Positions 51,919-61,503 are shown, counted from the first letter of the stretch. The stretch is 64,000 bases of DNA from Priestia abyssalis (GCF_002019595.1 NZ_KV917369.1:5500326-5564325), one strand, 5' to 3'. Made by a program: numbers and translations. Notes: a model not told the origin generated them from the letters alone.

Positions 51919-53811
51919 TTATCCAGAAATTTTAGCAATACGTCCTTGTTCAATATATACCAACAGGATAGAAACATCGGCCGGATTTACACCTGAAATA
52001 CGTGATGCTTGAGCTACAGTCAACGGTCTTACTTGCTTTAGCTTTTGTTTCGCTTCTGTTGCCAAACCGTTTATAGCTTCATAATCAATATCTTCTGGGA
52101 TCTTTTTATCTTCAAGCTTCTTTAAACGTTCTACTTGCTGAAGTGATTTTTGGATGTATCCTTCATATTTTACTTGAATTTCTACTTGCTCTGCTACATC
52201 TTCAGAGATATCTTCGTCGGCCGGAATCATTTGGCGTATATGTTCATATGTCATTTCAGGGCGTTTCAATAAATCAATACCGCGAATACCATCTTTTAGC
52301 TCGCTTCCGCCTGCCTCCCGAATCAATTGCTGCACTTCAGCAGTTGGTTTAATGATAGTGGATTGCAACCGCTCTTTCTCTTGCTCAATTTGTTCTTTCT
52401 TAGCTAAAAATCGACCGTAACGTTCTTCAGAAATCAACCCAAGATGATGGCCAATATCTGTCAAGCGTAAATCAGCATTATCATGACGTAATAATAATCG
52501 GTATTCCGCTCTAGAAGTTAATAGACGATATGGCTCATTTGTCCCTTTCGTCACTAGGTCATCAATCAGAACTCCAATATAGGCATCCGAACGTCCCAAA
52601 ATGACTTCTTCTTTCCCTAATGCATTACAAGCAGCATTAATTCCAGCCATTAATCCTTGGCCAGCTGCCTCTTCATACCCGGATGTCCCATTAATCTGGC
52701 CAGCTGTATAAAGATTTTTCACTACTTTTGTTTCTAATGTTGGCCATAGTTGAGTCGGAACAATAGCATCATACTCAATTGCGTATCCCGCACGCATCAT
52801 TTGCACATTTTCAAGTCCAGGAATAGTGGAAAGAATTTGGCGCTGTACATGTTCCGGTAAGCTGGTAGAAAGACCTTGTACATAAACTTCCTCCGTATTT
52901 CGCCCTTCTGGCTCAAGAAAAATCTGATGACGCGGTTTATCATTAAAACGCACCACTTTATCTTCAATAGATGGGCAATAACGCGGCCCCGTCCCTTTAA
53001 TCATCCCTGAATACATAGGTGAAAGATGCAAATTCTCATCAATGATTTGATGGGTTTTTTCACTTGTATAAGTTAACCAGCAAGGAAGCTGATCAGTAAT
53101 ATATTTTGTGGTTTCATATGAAAACGCACGAGGTATTTCGTCCCCTGGTTGAATTTCTGCCTTGCTATAATCAATGGTATGGCTGTTGACACGAGGAGGT
53201 GTACCTGTCTTGAACCGCGCTAGTTCAAATCCAAGTTCTTGCAAGTGTTCGGACAGCTTAATAGATGGCTGCTGATTGTTTGGCCCGCTGGAGTACTTTA
53301 GTTGTCCTAAAATGATTTCTCCTCTAAGAAATGTTCCTGTCGTAATAACAACCGCTTTAGCTGTATATTTCGCACCTGTTTGTGTGATTACGCCTTTACA
53401 CACACCATCTTCTACTACAAGATGTTCTACCATTCCTTGCATTAATGTTAAATTTGGTTCATGCTCTAATGTTTTTTTCATCTCGTGCTGATATAAAAAT
53501 TTATCCGCTTGAGCACGTAACGCACGAACTGCCGGACCTTTTCCCGTATTTAACATTCTCATTTGAATATGGGTTTTATCAATATTTTTTCCCATTTCTC
53601 CGCCAAGGGCATCGATTTCCCGTACTACAATCCCTTTAGCAGGCCCACCCACGGAAGGATTGCAGGGCATGAATGCTACCATATCCAAATTAATGGTCAA
53701 TACTAATGTCTTCGCTCCCATTCTGGCAGAAGCAAGTGCAGCCTCACAGCCCGCATGGCCGGCACCGATGATAATGACATCGTAATTACCTCCATCATAT
53801 TGATAATTCAT
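51919..53811 (-). CDS. mnmG: tRNA uridine-5-carboxymethylaminomethyl modification enzyme MnmG
   Basis: A 630-residue FAD protein that, with MnmE, modifies U34 of certain tRNAs. The dinucleotide fold VIIIGAGHAGCEAALASARMG begins at residue 13. MPCNPSVGGPAKG and the Cys-containing GTGPRYCPSIEDKV are conserved. The C-terminal helical domain ends NPADVSILLVYIEQ. It is 15 bases downstream of mnmE. Confidence 0.97.
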   Translation of the reverse strand: MNYQYDGGNYDVIIIGAGHAGCEAALASARMGAKTLVLTINLDMVAFMPCNPSVGGPAKGIVVREIDALGGEMGKNIDKTHIQMRMLNTGKGPAVRALRAQADKFLYQHEMKKTLEHEPNLTLMQGMVEHLVVEDGVCKGVITQTGAKYTAKAVVITTGTFLRGEIILGQLKYSSGPNNQQPSIKLSEHLQELGFELARFKTGTPPRVNSHTIDYSKAEIQPGDEIPRAFSYETTKYITDQLPCWLTYTSEKTHQIIDENLHLSPMYSGMIKGTGPRYCPSIEDKVVRFNDKPRHQIFLEPEGRNTEEVYVQGLSTSLPEHVQRQILSTIPGLENVQMMRAGYAIEYDAIVPTQLWPTLETKVVKNLYTAGQINGTSGYEEAAGQGLMAGINAACNALGKEEVILGRSDAYIGVLIDDLVTKGTNEPYRLLTSRAEYRLLLRHDNADLRLTDIGHHLGLISEERYGRFLAKKEQIEQEKERLQSTIIKPTAEVQQLIREAGGSELKDGIRGIDLLKRPEMTYEHIRQMIPADEDISEDVAEQVEIQVKYEGYIQKSLQQVERLKKLEDKKIPEDIDYEAINGLATEAKQKLKQVRPLTVAQASRISGVNPADVSILLVYIEQGRIAKISG

Positions 53812-53826
53812 GTATATACCTCCTTT

Positions 53827-55215
53827 TTATTTACCTAAACAGAACTGTGAAAATAGCTGGTCAATTAAGCTCTCATGAACCGCTTCTCCAATCACTTCAC
53901 CTAACAGCTCCCACGTTCTTGTTAAATCAATTTGTACAATATCGATTGGCACACCGTTCTCCACTCCCGCCAACGCTTCTTCAATGGTCTTTTTAGCCTG
54001 AGTAAGCAGCGCAATATGACGAGTATTAGAAACATACGTTAAATCATGCGCTTCAACAGATCCCTCAAAAAATAAAGAAGCAATGGCCTCTTCAAGTTCA
54101 TCAATACCTCTTTCTTCTAATAACGAGGTGGTCACGATTGGATGATTTCCTGCTAATTCCTTCACTCTATCCATATCAATTTTAGGGGAAAGATCTGTTT
54201 TATTGACAATGACAATAAAATCCATCCCTTGTACTGCTTCAAAAAGTTGTTCGTCTTCTTTTGTTAAGATATCGTGATAATTTAAAACAAGTAAAATTAA
54301 ATCGGCTTGCTTTAAATATTGACGAGAACGTTCGACCCCGATACGCTCGACAATGTCTTCCGTCTCCCTAATACCTGCTGTATCGACTAGTCTCAATGGT
54401 ACCCCTCTTACGTTTACGTACTCCTCAATCACATCGCGCGTTGTCCCTGGTATATCTGTGACAATGGCTTTTGTATCATGAACGAGACTATTCAAAAGAG
54501 AAGATTTACCGACATTAGGACGACCTACAATCACTGTCGCTAGGCCTTCGCGTAAAATTTTCCCCTGTTGAGATGTTCGTAACAGCTTTTCGATTTCACT
54601 CTTTACTTTTGTTGCCTTTTCCACCAGCATAGTATGAGTCATTTCTTCAACGTCATCATATTCAGGATAGTCAATATTCACTTCCACGTGCGCCAATGTT
54701 TCCAAAATCTCTTGTCTAAGCTTGCGGATTAAATTCGATAGACGCCCTTCCATCTGATTAAGGGCAACATTCATCGCCTTATCTGTTTTGGCGCGAATTA
54801 AGTCCATTACAGCTTCCGCTTGAGACAAATCGATTCTTCCATTTAAAAAAGCCCGCTTTGTAAACTCTCCAGGATCAGCTAAACGCGCCCCATTTGTTAA
54901 TACTAATTGTAAAACACGATTGACGGATACCAATCCGCCATGGCAGTTGATTTCGACCACATCTTCACGCGTGAAAGTTTTAGGCCCCTTCATAAGCGCA
55001 AGCATCACTTCTTCAATTTTTTGATTCGATTGTGGATCTACAATATGGCCATAATGAATCGTATGGGATGGAACCTCTAACAGACTCTTTCCGGAGGGAC
55101 TTTTAAAAATACGGTTAGCAATAGATATAGCTTCTTCACCACTTAAACGCACTATGGCGATAGCTCCCTCACCCATTGGAGTCGAAATGGCCGCAATTGT
55201 ATCAAAATCTAACAT
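53827..55215 (-). CDS. mnmE: tRNA modification GTPase MnmE (TrmE)
   Basis: A 462-residue potassium-activated GTPase, partner of MnmG. An N-terminal tetrahydrofolate-binding domain (STPMGEGAIAIVRLSG) is followed by a helical region and the inserted G domain: G1 GRPNVGKSSLLNS, G3 DTAGIRE, G4 NKTD. The terminal FCLGK is the catalytic CxGK motif. It is the first gene of mnmE-mnmG-rsmG. Confidence 0.97.
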   Translation of the reverse strand: MLDFDTIAAISTPMGEGAIAIVRLSGEEAISIANRIFKSPSGKSLLEVPSHTIHYGHIVDPQSNQKIEEVMLALMKGPKTFTREDVVEINCHGGLVSVNRVLQLVLTNGARLADPGEFTKRAFLNGRIDLSQAEAVMDLIRAKTDKAMNVALNQMEGRLSNLIRKLRQEILETLAHVEVNIDYPEYDDVEEMTHTMLVEKATKVKSEIEKLLRTSQQGKILREGLATVIVGRPNVGKSSLLNSLVHDTKAIVTDIPGTTRDVIEEYVNVRGVPLRLVDTAGIRETEDIVERIGVERSRQYLKQADLILLVLNYHDILTKEDEQLFEAVQGMDFIVIVNKTDLSPKIDMDRVKELAGNHPIVTTSLLEERGIDELEEAIASLFFEGSVEAHDLTYVSNTRHIALLTQAKKTIEEALAGVENGVPIDIVQIDLTRTWELLGEVIGEAVHESLIDQLFSQFCLGK

Positions 55216-55575
55216 CTCTTCTTCACCCCTTTTCAGTAACGTGACAATATTTATTCAAACGATAACAGTTCCTCTATTTTTCCTTATTTATTATCGTTTA
55301 CATTTTTACGGAAATGAAAACAAAAAATATATGCTATTCCTAACTTCTTAGCATATCACACTTCATATTTAAACAGAAGAAACAGGCCCTTGATGTAATA
55401 AACGACACTTATTCACACCCTTATCTTAAAACAGCAATCATTATTGTAACTTATCAACATGTGAATAACAATTATATTCTTCTCTTCTACACCCCAAAAG
55501 CAAAAGCAACAATCTTATAGAAAAAAGCCTTATAAAAAAACAAATAAAAAAAGCTTCAGGCATGCCCGAAGCTTT
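55216..55575. other. 360-base gap between mnmE and jag, with paired DnaA-like boxes
   Basis: The promoter region of mnmE. TTATCAACA (55451-55459) is immediately followed by TGTGAATAA (55460-55468); each is a one-mismatch DnaA box and together they form an inverted pair. The rest is AT-rich with no visible gene. The jag terminator lies at its right end. Confidence 0.45.
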
Positions 55576-55578
55576 TTA
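55545..55578 (-). terminator. jag terminator
   Basis: AAAAAGCTTC and GAAGCTTTTT arms around AGGCATGCCC, with a T-run on the minus strand; the right arm contains the jag stop. Confidence 0.88.
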
Positions 55579-56199
55579 ACGTATAATAGGTTCAAGGACT
55601 ACTTTTCGTTTTGCGCCTTCCCCAATAGAGGAAGTTCTAATTAAAGGATGATTTTTTAACGTTTGGTGAATAATTTTTCGTTCATGGGCCGGCATGGGTT
55701 CAAGAACCACTTTTTCGGATGTTTTAGATACTTGTGCAGCTAATTTTTTCGCTAAATTCTCTAATGTTTCTCTTCTGCGTTCTTTATATCCCTCAGGATC
55801 TAAAGTAATAGTTAAATATTCGTTAGCATAACGATTAGCTGCTAGTTGGGTTAATAATTCTAGAGCATTAAGTGTTTGTCCTCTTTTTCCAATAAGAACA
55901 CCTATGTTTTCTCCGCTTAAATGGAATTCATATTGCTTTCCTTTTTGTGAAATCTCAATGTGAACATGTATACCCATTTCACTTGCAACTGCCTTAAGAA
56001 AATGAGCAGCCTCTTCAATCGGATTGATTACTTTTTGGATTTCCACGACAGCAGGACGTGACTTCCATAATCCAAGAAATCCTCTTTTCCCTTCATCTAC
56101 CACACGAATCATCGCTTCATCTCGGGAAATATCCAATATACTTAATCCATTTTTGACAGCTTCCTCTACATTTTGACCTTCAGCGGTTACTTTATTCAC
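55576..56199 (-). CDS. jag: RNA-binding protein Jag (KhpB/SpoIIIJ-associated)
   Basis: A 207-residue protein with the Jag-N domain (KVTAEGQNVEEAVKNGL), a KH domain (IGVLIGKRGQTLNALELL) and a C-terminal R3H domain (PAHERKIIHQTL). It binds RNA and is linked to cell elongation and sporulation. Its start overlaps the yidC stop by four bases. Confidence 0.95.
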   Translation of the reverse strand: MNKVTAEGQNVEEAVKNGLSILDISRDEAMIRVVDEGKRGFLGLWKSRPAVVEIQKVINPIEEAAHFLKAVASEMGIHVHIEISQKGKQYEFHLSGENIGVLIGKRGQTLNALELLTQLAANRYANEYLTITLDPEGYKERRRETLENLAKKLAAQVSKTSEKVVLEPMPAHERKIIHQTLKNHPLIRTSSIGEGAKRKVVLEPIIR

Positions 56200-56969
56200 T
56201 TTTTCGTTCCACCCGATTCGCGGACCACTGCTTTTAATTCAGGTCCCTTGATAAAATAAGTTTGAACAATCATAAAAATATTTCCTACTACCCAATACAA
56301 TGACAGCGCAGCAGGGAAATTGATGGCAAAAATAATAATCATAATTGGCATTAACCATAGCATCATTGCCATTTGCGGATTTTGATTTTCGGTTCCAGCC
56401 ATCATCATTTTTTGTTGAATGAATGTAGTGGCACCTGCAACAAGCGGAAGAATGAAAAATGGATCCGCTTCCCCCAGGTCAAACCAAAGGAAGTTATGGC
56501 TTGCAATTTCTTCCGTACGGGTAATAGCATGGAAAAACCCAATTAAAATAGGCATTTGAACAATTAACGGTAAACATCCAGCAAGTGGATTGACCCCATG
56601 TTGTTGAAAGAGTTGCATGGTTTCTTGCTGTAATTTCTGTTGAGTTTTTGCATCCTTTGAACTGTACTTTTCTTTTAGCTTTTGCATTTCAGGTTGAAGC
56701 GCTTGCATTGCTTTTGAGCTTTTTGTCTGCTTAATCATCAATGGCAATAAAATTAAACGAACAATAATAGTAACAATCACAATGGATAAACCATAACTAT
56801 TGCCAAACAACTCCGCAAAATAAATAATCACCATAGAAAGCGGATATACTACGTATTCATTCCAAAATCCTTTACTCTCAGGAGTAATGGGTTCATTAAC
56901 CTGTGTACAACCAGCCATGAATGAGACTAAAAGTACAAGTAACAAGCCAAATAACAGCCTCTTTTTCAT
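56196..56969 (-). CDS. spoIIIJ: membrane protein insertase YidC (SpoIIIJ type)
   Basis: A 257-residue lipoprotein insertase. The signal peptide ends in the lipobox MAGC (Cys21). Five membrane helices follow, including LILLPLMIKQTKSSKAMQALQP with the hydrophilic-groove Arg. The C-terminal helix pair (AINFPAALSLYWVVGNIFMI) is typical. It inserts membrane proteins and is needed in the forespore in B. subtilis. Its position between rnpA and jag identifies it as the oriC-linked SpoIIIJ copy. Confidence 0.95.
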   Translation of the reverse strand: MKKRLLFGLLLVLLVSFMAGCTQVNEPITPESKGFWNEYVVYPLSMVIIYFAELFGNSYGLSIVIVTIIVRLILLPLMIKQTKSSKAMQALQPEMQKLKEKYSSKDAKTQQKLQQETMQLFQQHGVNPLAGCLPLIVQMPILIGFFHAITRTEEIASHNFLWFDLGEADPFFILPLVAGATTFIQQKMMMAGTENQNPQMAMMLWLMPIMIIIFAINFPAALSLYWVVGNIFMIVQTYFIKGPELKAVVRESGGTKK

Positions 56970-57056
56970 ATGAACTCTCCTCTTTCCCTCTAAGATTTAA
57001 GATAACTTCATTTTTAAATACATTATATAAGGATTCAATCTAAAAACAATAAAAAG

Positions 57057-57434
57057 CTAATTATGTTTAGTTTCTCCTTTTAATTGAACATGTTGTTTTT
57101 TTAGAACCTTGGCCTTTCGTAAAACGTGTGCCAGGCTCTTTTTCACTTCTTCGTATGCCATATCGGCTACCGGCATTCTTGCAATGATAACGTAGTCTTT
57201 ATTCTGAATTAATTCTGGAGAAAATTCAAAAATCACCTGACGAATAAGGCGTTTTATTCGATTTCTAGTGACCGCATTCCCAATTTTTTTACCCACAGAC
57301 AACCCTACCCGAAAATGTACTTGTTCTGGCTGGTCCATCACATAAACAACAAATTGACGATTCGCAAAGGATTGTCCATTTTTGAATACTGCTTGAAATT
57401 CTTTATTTTTCTTAATACGATATTCTTTCTTCAT
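57057..57434 (-). CDS. rnpA: ribonuclease P protein component
   Basis: A 125-residue basic protein that binds the 5' leader of pre-tRNA with RNase P RNA. The RNR motif is in NAVTRNRIKRLIRQ, with FANRQFVVYVMD upstream. ATG 57434 is nine bases after AGGAG; the ATG at 57443 abuts it. Slightly longer than the B. subtilis protein because of a C-terminal extension (KKQHVQLKGETKHN). Confidence 0.95.
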   Translation of the reverse strand: MKKEYRIKKNKEFQAVFKNGQSFANRQFVVYVMDQPEQVHFRVGLSVGKKIGNAVTRNRIKRLIRQVIFEFSPELIQNKDYVIIARMPVADMAYEEVKKSLAHVLRKAKVLKKQHVQLKGETKHN

Positions 57435-57688
57435 TTTTAACATCTCCTGTTCTTTTTCAGCTTTTAAGTATCTAAGCTATGTAATTAGGAGGTGAATAGG
57501 AAAGTAAAAGCGCCCTAGTCAACTTCGGAAGAAAACAGAGGCCCCCATTTCTAACTTATGAGGACTCATCTGTTCTACAATAGGCCAGGCACTAGATCCG
57601 AGACATCAGCACTCATCCAAAAAGGTGATACTCTCCTTTTAGAATTACCTATAAAGTTGAAAAAAAAGACCACTGACGTTTCAGTGGC
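57435..57688. other. 254-base rpmH-rnpA spacer
   Basis: It is longer than I expect between these co-transcribed genes. It contains a hairpin AAAAGG...CCTTTT (about 57618-57640, stem interrupted by one mismatch) beyond the rpmH terminator, and GGAGGTGAATAGG at about 57489, which faces the wrong way for rnpA. No ORF or known RNA is recognised. Confidence 0.35.
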
Positions 57689-57690
57689 CT
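57658..57690 (-). terminator. rpmH terminator or attenuator
   Basis: GACCACTGA and TCAGTGGCC arms around CGTT; on the minus strand an eight-base T-run follows. It sits within the rpmH-rnpA transcript just after the rpmH stop, so it may reduce rnpA expression. Confidence 0.85.
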
Positions 57691-57823
57691 ACGCTGATAA
57701 TACTTTTCTTCCTTTACGACGACGACGTGCTAAAACTTTACGTCCATTTGCAGTGCTCATACGGCTACGGAAACCGTGTACTTTGCTGCGCTTACGTTTA
57801 TTTGGTTGATAAGTGCGTTTCAT
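57689..57823 (-). CDS. rpmH: 50S ribosomal protein L34
   Basis: A 44-residue, very basic protein: MKRTYQPNKRKRSKVHGFRS, then RMSTANGRKVL, ARRRRKGRK and VLSA. This is the typical bacterial L34. GGGGAGGTG precedes ATG 57823. It is the first minus-strand gene left of oriC and faces away from dnaA. Confidence 0.97.
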   Translation of the reverse strand: MKRTYQPNKRKRSKVHGFRSRMSTANGRKVLARRRRKGRKVLSA

Positions 57824-58075
57824 CTATAAACACCTCCCCGAGGAATATCTGAAAAAGACAGTCTTGAAAATTATAATGAAAAATGCCTCTATATGTCAAT
57901 CTCCAACAACAAAAAAAGGTCAAAAAACTATTCAACCCATGTTACAGAATATCAGAATTTCTATCTTTTTTCAAATCATTTTTCTAAAGTTTTTGTTTTC
58001 TTTTTCCTTCAGCATATCTTCTACAAGGATTTATCCCAGTAGTTTTTTTGCAATATATGCTTTAAAAACCGCATT

Positions 58076-58350
58076 TGTGGATAAGTTTTTTCGACATTTT
58101 TTACAATCCACAACCTTTATCGACAAGTGGTACACATTATATGGTGTTGTGGAAAACTTTTCTCCACAACTTGTAGTGCTTGTGGATAAGTTTTTAAAAT
58201 TCATTGCAACTATTGGTTTTCTTTGATATTATATTTTTGTTTTCACTCTTAACAACTTTTCCACATCACAATTTTATCCACAAACTGTGGATAAAATGTG
58301 GACATTATATTCATGCTGTTTATAAATAAGATTCTTTAAATTGTGGATAC
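58076..58350. other. oriC: oriC, upstream DnaA-box cluster
   Basis: Perfect boxes (TTATCCACA, either strand) are at 58076-58084, 58181-58189, 58274-58282 and 58286-58294. One-mismatch boxes are at 58117-58125, 58148-58156, 58160-58168, 58257-58265 and 58342-58350. They lie between rpmH and dnaA, matching the incAB half of the bipartite Bacillus origin. The inverted pair at 58274/58286 is separated by three bases. A -10-like TATAAT at 58373-58378 follows, probably the dnaA promoter. Confidence 0.92.
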
Positions 58351-58496
58351 TGTCGAATAGTCATCTTTCTTCTATAATATATATTTATTCACATCTAAAC
58401 AATATCAGATTTTCAGAATATTATTCATCGATAATTCAGCGTTGTACAAAAGTTGTACAAATTGTAATAAATATAGAGATGTAAGGAGGGAATGCA

Positions 58497-59837
58497 TTGG
58501 AGAACATTTCAGATTTATGGAATAAAGCCTTAGGGGAAATTGAAAAAAAGCTGAGCAAACCTAGCTTTGAAACATGGCTTAAATCTACAAAAGCCCACTC
58601 TCTCCAGGGCGACATGCTCATTATTACGGCTCCAAATGACTTTGCGCGGGACTGGCTGGAGTCTAGATATTCCAACTTAATATCGGAAACCCTGTATGAT
58701 CTGACCGGTGAAGAGTTAGCTGTGAAGTTCATTATTCCCCAAAATCAAGCAGAAGAAGAGTTCGAAATCCAAACTCCTAGAAAAAAGATTAAAAAAGAAG
58801 AGGCAAACGAACTCCCTCAAAGTATGCTCAATCCAAAATATACATTTGATACGTTTGTCATCGGGTCTGGAAACCGTTTTGCCCATGCCGCTTCTTTAGC
58901 TGTTGCCGAAGCTCCTGCAAAAGCATATAACCCTTTATTTATATATGGGGGAGTGGGATTAGGGAAAACACATTTAATGCATGCTATCGGTCATTATGTA
59001 CTTGATCATAATCCTTCAGCAAAAGTTGTTTATTTATCTTCAGAAAAATTCACAAATGAATTTATCAATTCCATTCGTGACAATAAAGCTGTCGAATTTA
59101 GGAATAAATATCGAAACGTTGATGTTCTCCTAATTGATGATATTCAGTTTTTGGCGGGAAAAGAACAGACACAAGAAGAATTTTTCCATACATTTAATAC
59201 GCTTCATGAAGAGAGCAAACAGATTGTGATTTCCAGTGACCGGCCGCCAAAAGAGATTCCTACTTTGGAAGATCGTCTCCGTTCTCGATTTGAATGGGGC
59301 TTAATTACCGATATTACTCCTCCCGATTTAGAAACTCGTATCGCTATTTTGAGGAAAAAGGCTAAGGCTGATGGATTAGTCATTCCGAATGAAGTCATGC
59401 TTTATATCGCAAACCAAATTGATTCCAATATTCGAGAATTAGAGGGCGCCCTTATTCGTGTAGTAGCGTATTCTTCACTTATTAATAAAGATATCAATGC
59501 AGATCTTGCTGCTGAGGCATTAAAAGATATCATTCCAAGCTCCAAGCCAAAAGTCATTACGATTCAAGAGATTCAACGAATTGTAGGGCAACACTATAGT
59601 GTAAAATTGGAAGATTTTAAAGCAAAAAAAAGAACAAAATCAGTGGCTTTCCCGCGTCAAATTGCTATGTACTTATCTCGTGAACTCACTGATTGCTCTC
59701 TTCCTAAGATTGGAGAAGAATTTGGAGGAAGAGATCATACGACCGTTATTCATGCGCATGAAAAAATATCAAAGCTCATTCAAACAGATAGTCAATTGCA
59801 AAGACAAATTAAGGAGATTACAGACTCTCTTCAGTAA
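58497..59837 (+). CDS. dnaA: chromosomal replication initiator DnaA
   Basis: A 446-residue AAA+ initiator, the same length as in B. subtilis. Domain I is at the N-terminus and domain II is a short charged linker (about 85-110). Walker A YGGVGLGKTHLMHAIG and Walker B LLIDDIQFLAGK lie in domain III. Domain IV has the signature GGRDHTTVIHAHEKI. It opens the origin and controls its own gene. TTG 58497 is the start, seven bases after AAGGAGG. A DnaA-box cluster precedes it, so autoregulation is likely. Confidence 0.98.
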   Translation: MENISDLWNKALGEIEKKLSKPSFETWLKSTKAHSLQGDMLIITAPNDFARDWLESRYSNLISETLYDLTGEELAVKFIIPQNQAEEEFEIQTPRKKIKKEEANELPQSMLNPKYTFDTFVIGSGNRFAHAASLAVAEAPAKAYNPLFIYGGVGLGKTHLMHAIGHYVLDHNPSAKVVYLSSEKFTNEFINSIRDNKAVEFRNKYRNVDVLLIDDIQFLAGKEQTQEEFFHTFNTLHEESKQIVISSDRPPKEIPTLEDRLRSRFEWGLITDITPPDLETRIAILRKKAKADGLVIPNEVMLYIANQIDSNIRELEGALIRVVAYSSLINKDINADLAAEALKDIIPSSKPKVITIQEIQRIVGQHYSVKLEDFKAKKRTKSVAFPRQIAMYLSRELTDCSLPKIGEEFGGRDHTTVIHAHEKISKLIQTDSQLQRQIKEITDSLQ

Positions 59838-59880
59838 TTACAACTCTTTCGGGATAATGTGAATAAGAAAAATATTTTAT

Positions 59881-60000
59881 ACACAGTCTGTCCACAGGCG
59901 GATAGACTGTGTTTTCAAGCGATAAAACAAGTTATCCACATTTCCACAAGCATTATTACTACTAATACTACCTTTTACTATAAAAAAATAGTATCTCTCA
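59881..60000. other. oriC: oriC, dnaA-dnaN unwinding region with DnaA-trio-like tract
   Basis: A perfect box TTATCCACA (59932-59940) is followed directly by TTTCCACA (a weaker box). Then comes the tract ATTATTACTACTAATACTAC (about 59952-59971), whose three-base TAC/TAA periodicity matches the B. subtilis DnaA-trio, and then an AT-rich stretch. Upstream, ACACAGTCT (59881-59889) and AGACTGTGT (59904-59912) form a nine-base inverted repeat just after dnaA, probably its terminator. Confidence 0.88.
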
Positions 60001-60030
60001 TTTCAACTCTTAAGTTAGGGAGGAACTTTT

Positions 60031-61167
60031 ATGAAGTTTATTATCCAAAAAGATTATTTAGTTCAAAGTGTTCAAGATGTAATGAAAGCTGTATCGTCAA
60101 GAACAACTATTCCAATTTTAACGGGAATAAAAATAGTTGCTTCAGAAGAAGGAGTCACATTAACAGGAAGTGATTCTGATATTTCAATTGAATCTTTCAT
60201 TCCTCGAGAAGATGATGGAAAAGAGATTGTTGAATTAGAAAAAAGCGGAAGCATAGTGCTTCCAGCCCGTTTTTTCAGTGAAATCGTTAAAAAATTGCCA
60301 AAAGATACTGTGCAAATAGAGGTTGAAAGTCACTTTTCCACAGTTATTCGTTCAGGCAAAGCCGAGTTTAATTTAAACGGTCTGGATGCAGAAGAATATC
60401 CACACTTGCCTCAAATTGAAGAAGAAAATATTTTTAAGATTCCTGCGGATTTATTAAAAAACATGATTCGACAAACTGTATTTGCAGTGTCCACCTCAGA
60501 AACACGTCCTATATTGACAGGTGTAAACTGGAGGGTAGATGGAAAGCAGCTGACGTGTATTGCCACGGATAGTCATCGTCTTGCCTTAAGGAAGGCTACT
60601 ATCAATTCGGAAAATGATGCTCAATATAATGTGGTCATTCCAGGGAAGAGTCTAGGCGAGTTCAGCAAAATTTTGGATGATTCCAATGATTTGGTCGATA
60701 TTGTTATTACAGAGAATCAAGTTCTCTTTAAAACAAAGCATCTCTTATTCTTTTCACGCTTACTTGACGGGAATTACCCTGATACATCTCGTTTGATTCC
60801 AACTGAGAGCAAAACAATCGTCGCCTTGAATGTTAAGGAGTTTTTACAGTCTATTGACCGAGCGTCCTTATTAGCGAGAGAAGGTCGAAATAACGTAGTG
60901 AAACTTACTACCTTACCGGAAGGTGTTATTGAAATCTCTTCTAATTCTCCTGAAATTGGGAAAGTTATTGAAGAAGTTCAAAGTACATCAATCGAGGGAG
61001 AGGAATTGAAAATTTCTTTTAGTGCGAAATACATGTTAGATGCATTAAAGGCGTTAGAAGGTTCGGAAATCCATATCAATTTTACAGGGGCTATGAGACC
61101 ATTTGTAATCCGAGCGGCAGAAGATGATTCTATGCTTCAGCTCATCCTGCCTGTACGTACTTATTAA
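60031..61167 (+). CDS. dnaN: DNA polymerase III beta sliding clamp
   Basis: A 378-residue clamp of three similar domains. MKFIIQKDYLVQSVQDVMKA begins domain 1, and the C-terminus MLQLILPVRTY ends in the partner-binding region. It holds the polymerase on DNA. GGGAGG lies upstream of ATG 60031. The gene follows the oriC unwinding region. Confidence 0.97.
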   Translation: MKFIIQKDYLVQSVQDVMKAVSSRTTIPILTGIKIVASEEGVTLTGSDSDISIESFIPREDDGKEIVELEKSGSIVLPARFFSEIVKKLPKDTVQIEVESHFSTVIRSGKAEFNLNGLDAEEYPHLPQIEEENIFKIPADLLKNMIRQTVFAVSTSETRPILTGVNWRVDGKQLTCIATDSHRLALRKATINSENDAQYNVVIPGKSLGEFSKILDDSNDLVDIVITENQVLFKTKHLLFFSRLLDGNYPDTSRLIPTESKTIVALNVKEFLQSIDRASLLAREGRNNVVKLTTLPEGVIEISSNSPEIGKVIEEVQSTSIEGEELKISFSAKYMLDALKALEGSEIHINFTGAMRPFVIRAAEDDSMLQLILPVRTY

Positions 61168-61174
61168 AGGATTT

Positions 61175-61212
61175 AAAGAAAGCTGCTAGCAAAGGTTCTA
61201 GTAGCTTTCTTT
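61175..61212 (+). terminator. dnaN terminator
   Basis: AAAGAAAGCTGCTAG (61175-61189) pairs with CTAGTAGCTTTCTTT (61198-61212) with one mismatch, then TCTTTC. Confidence 0.85.
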
Positions 61213-61274
61213 TCTTTCATCGTTTTATTTAGTAAAATGTAATAAGATACACGATTTGAAAGTGAGAGAAGAAC

Positions 61275-61490
61275 ATGACAAAACAAATCCAGATTTCTAC
61301 CGAAACGATTACGTTAGGTCAATTTCTAAAACTGGCTGATGTCATTCAAACAGGCGGGATGGCCAAATGGTTCTTAAGCGAATATGAAGTTTACGTGAAC
61401 GGGGAGCAGGATAACCGCCGCGGCCGAAAGTTGAAGCCGAACGATGAGATATCTATTCCGAACATAGGTTCATTTATTGTGGTAGGCTAA
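61275..61490 (+). CDS. yaaA: S4-domain RNA-binding protein YaaA
   Basis: A 71-residue S4-like domain protein. ITLGQFLKLADVIQTGGMAKWF, followed by VYVNGEQDNRRGRKLKPND, is diagnostic. The family binds RNA and is linked to ribosome biogenesis. It lies between dnaN and recF, the normal position, and ends 13 bases before recF. Confidence 0.94.
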   Translation: MTKQIQISTETITLGQFLKLADVIQTGGMAKWFLSEYEVYVNGEQDNRRGRKLKPNDEISIPNIGSFIVVG

Positions 61491-61503
61491 AGTTGGTGAT
61501 GGT

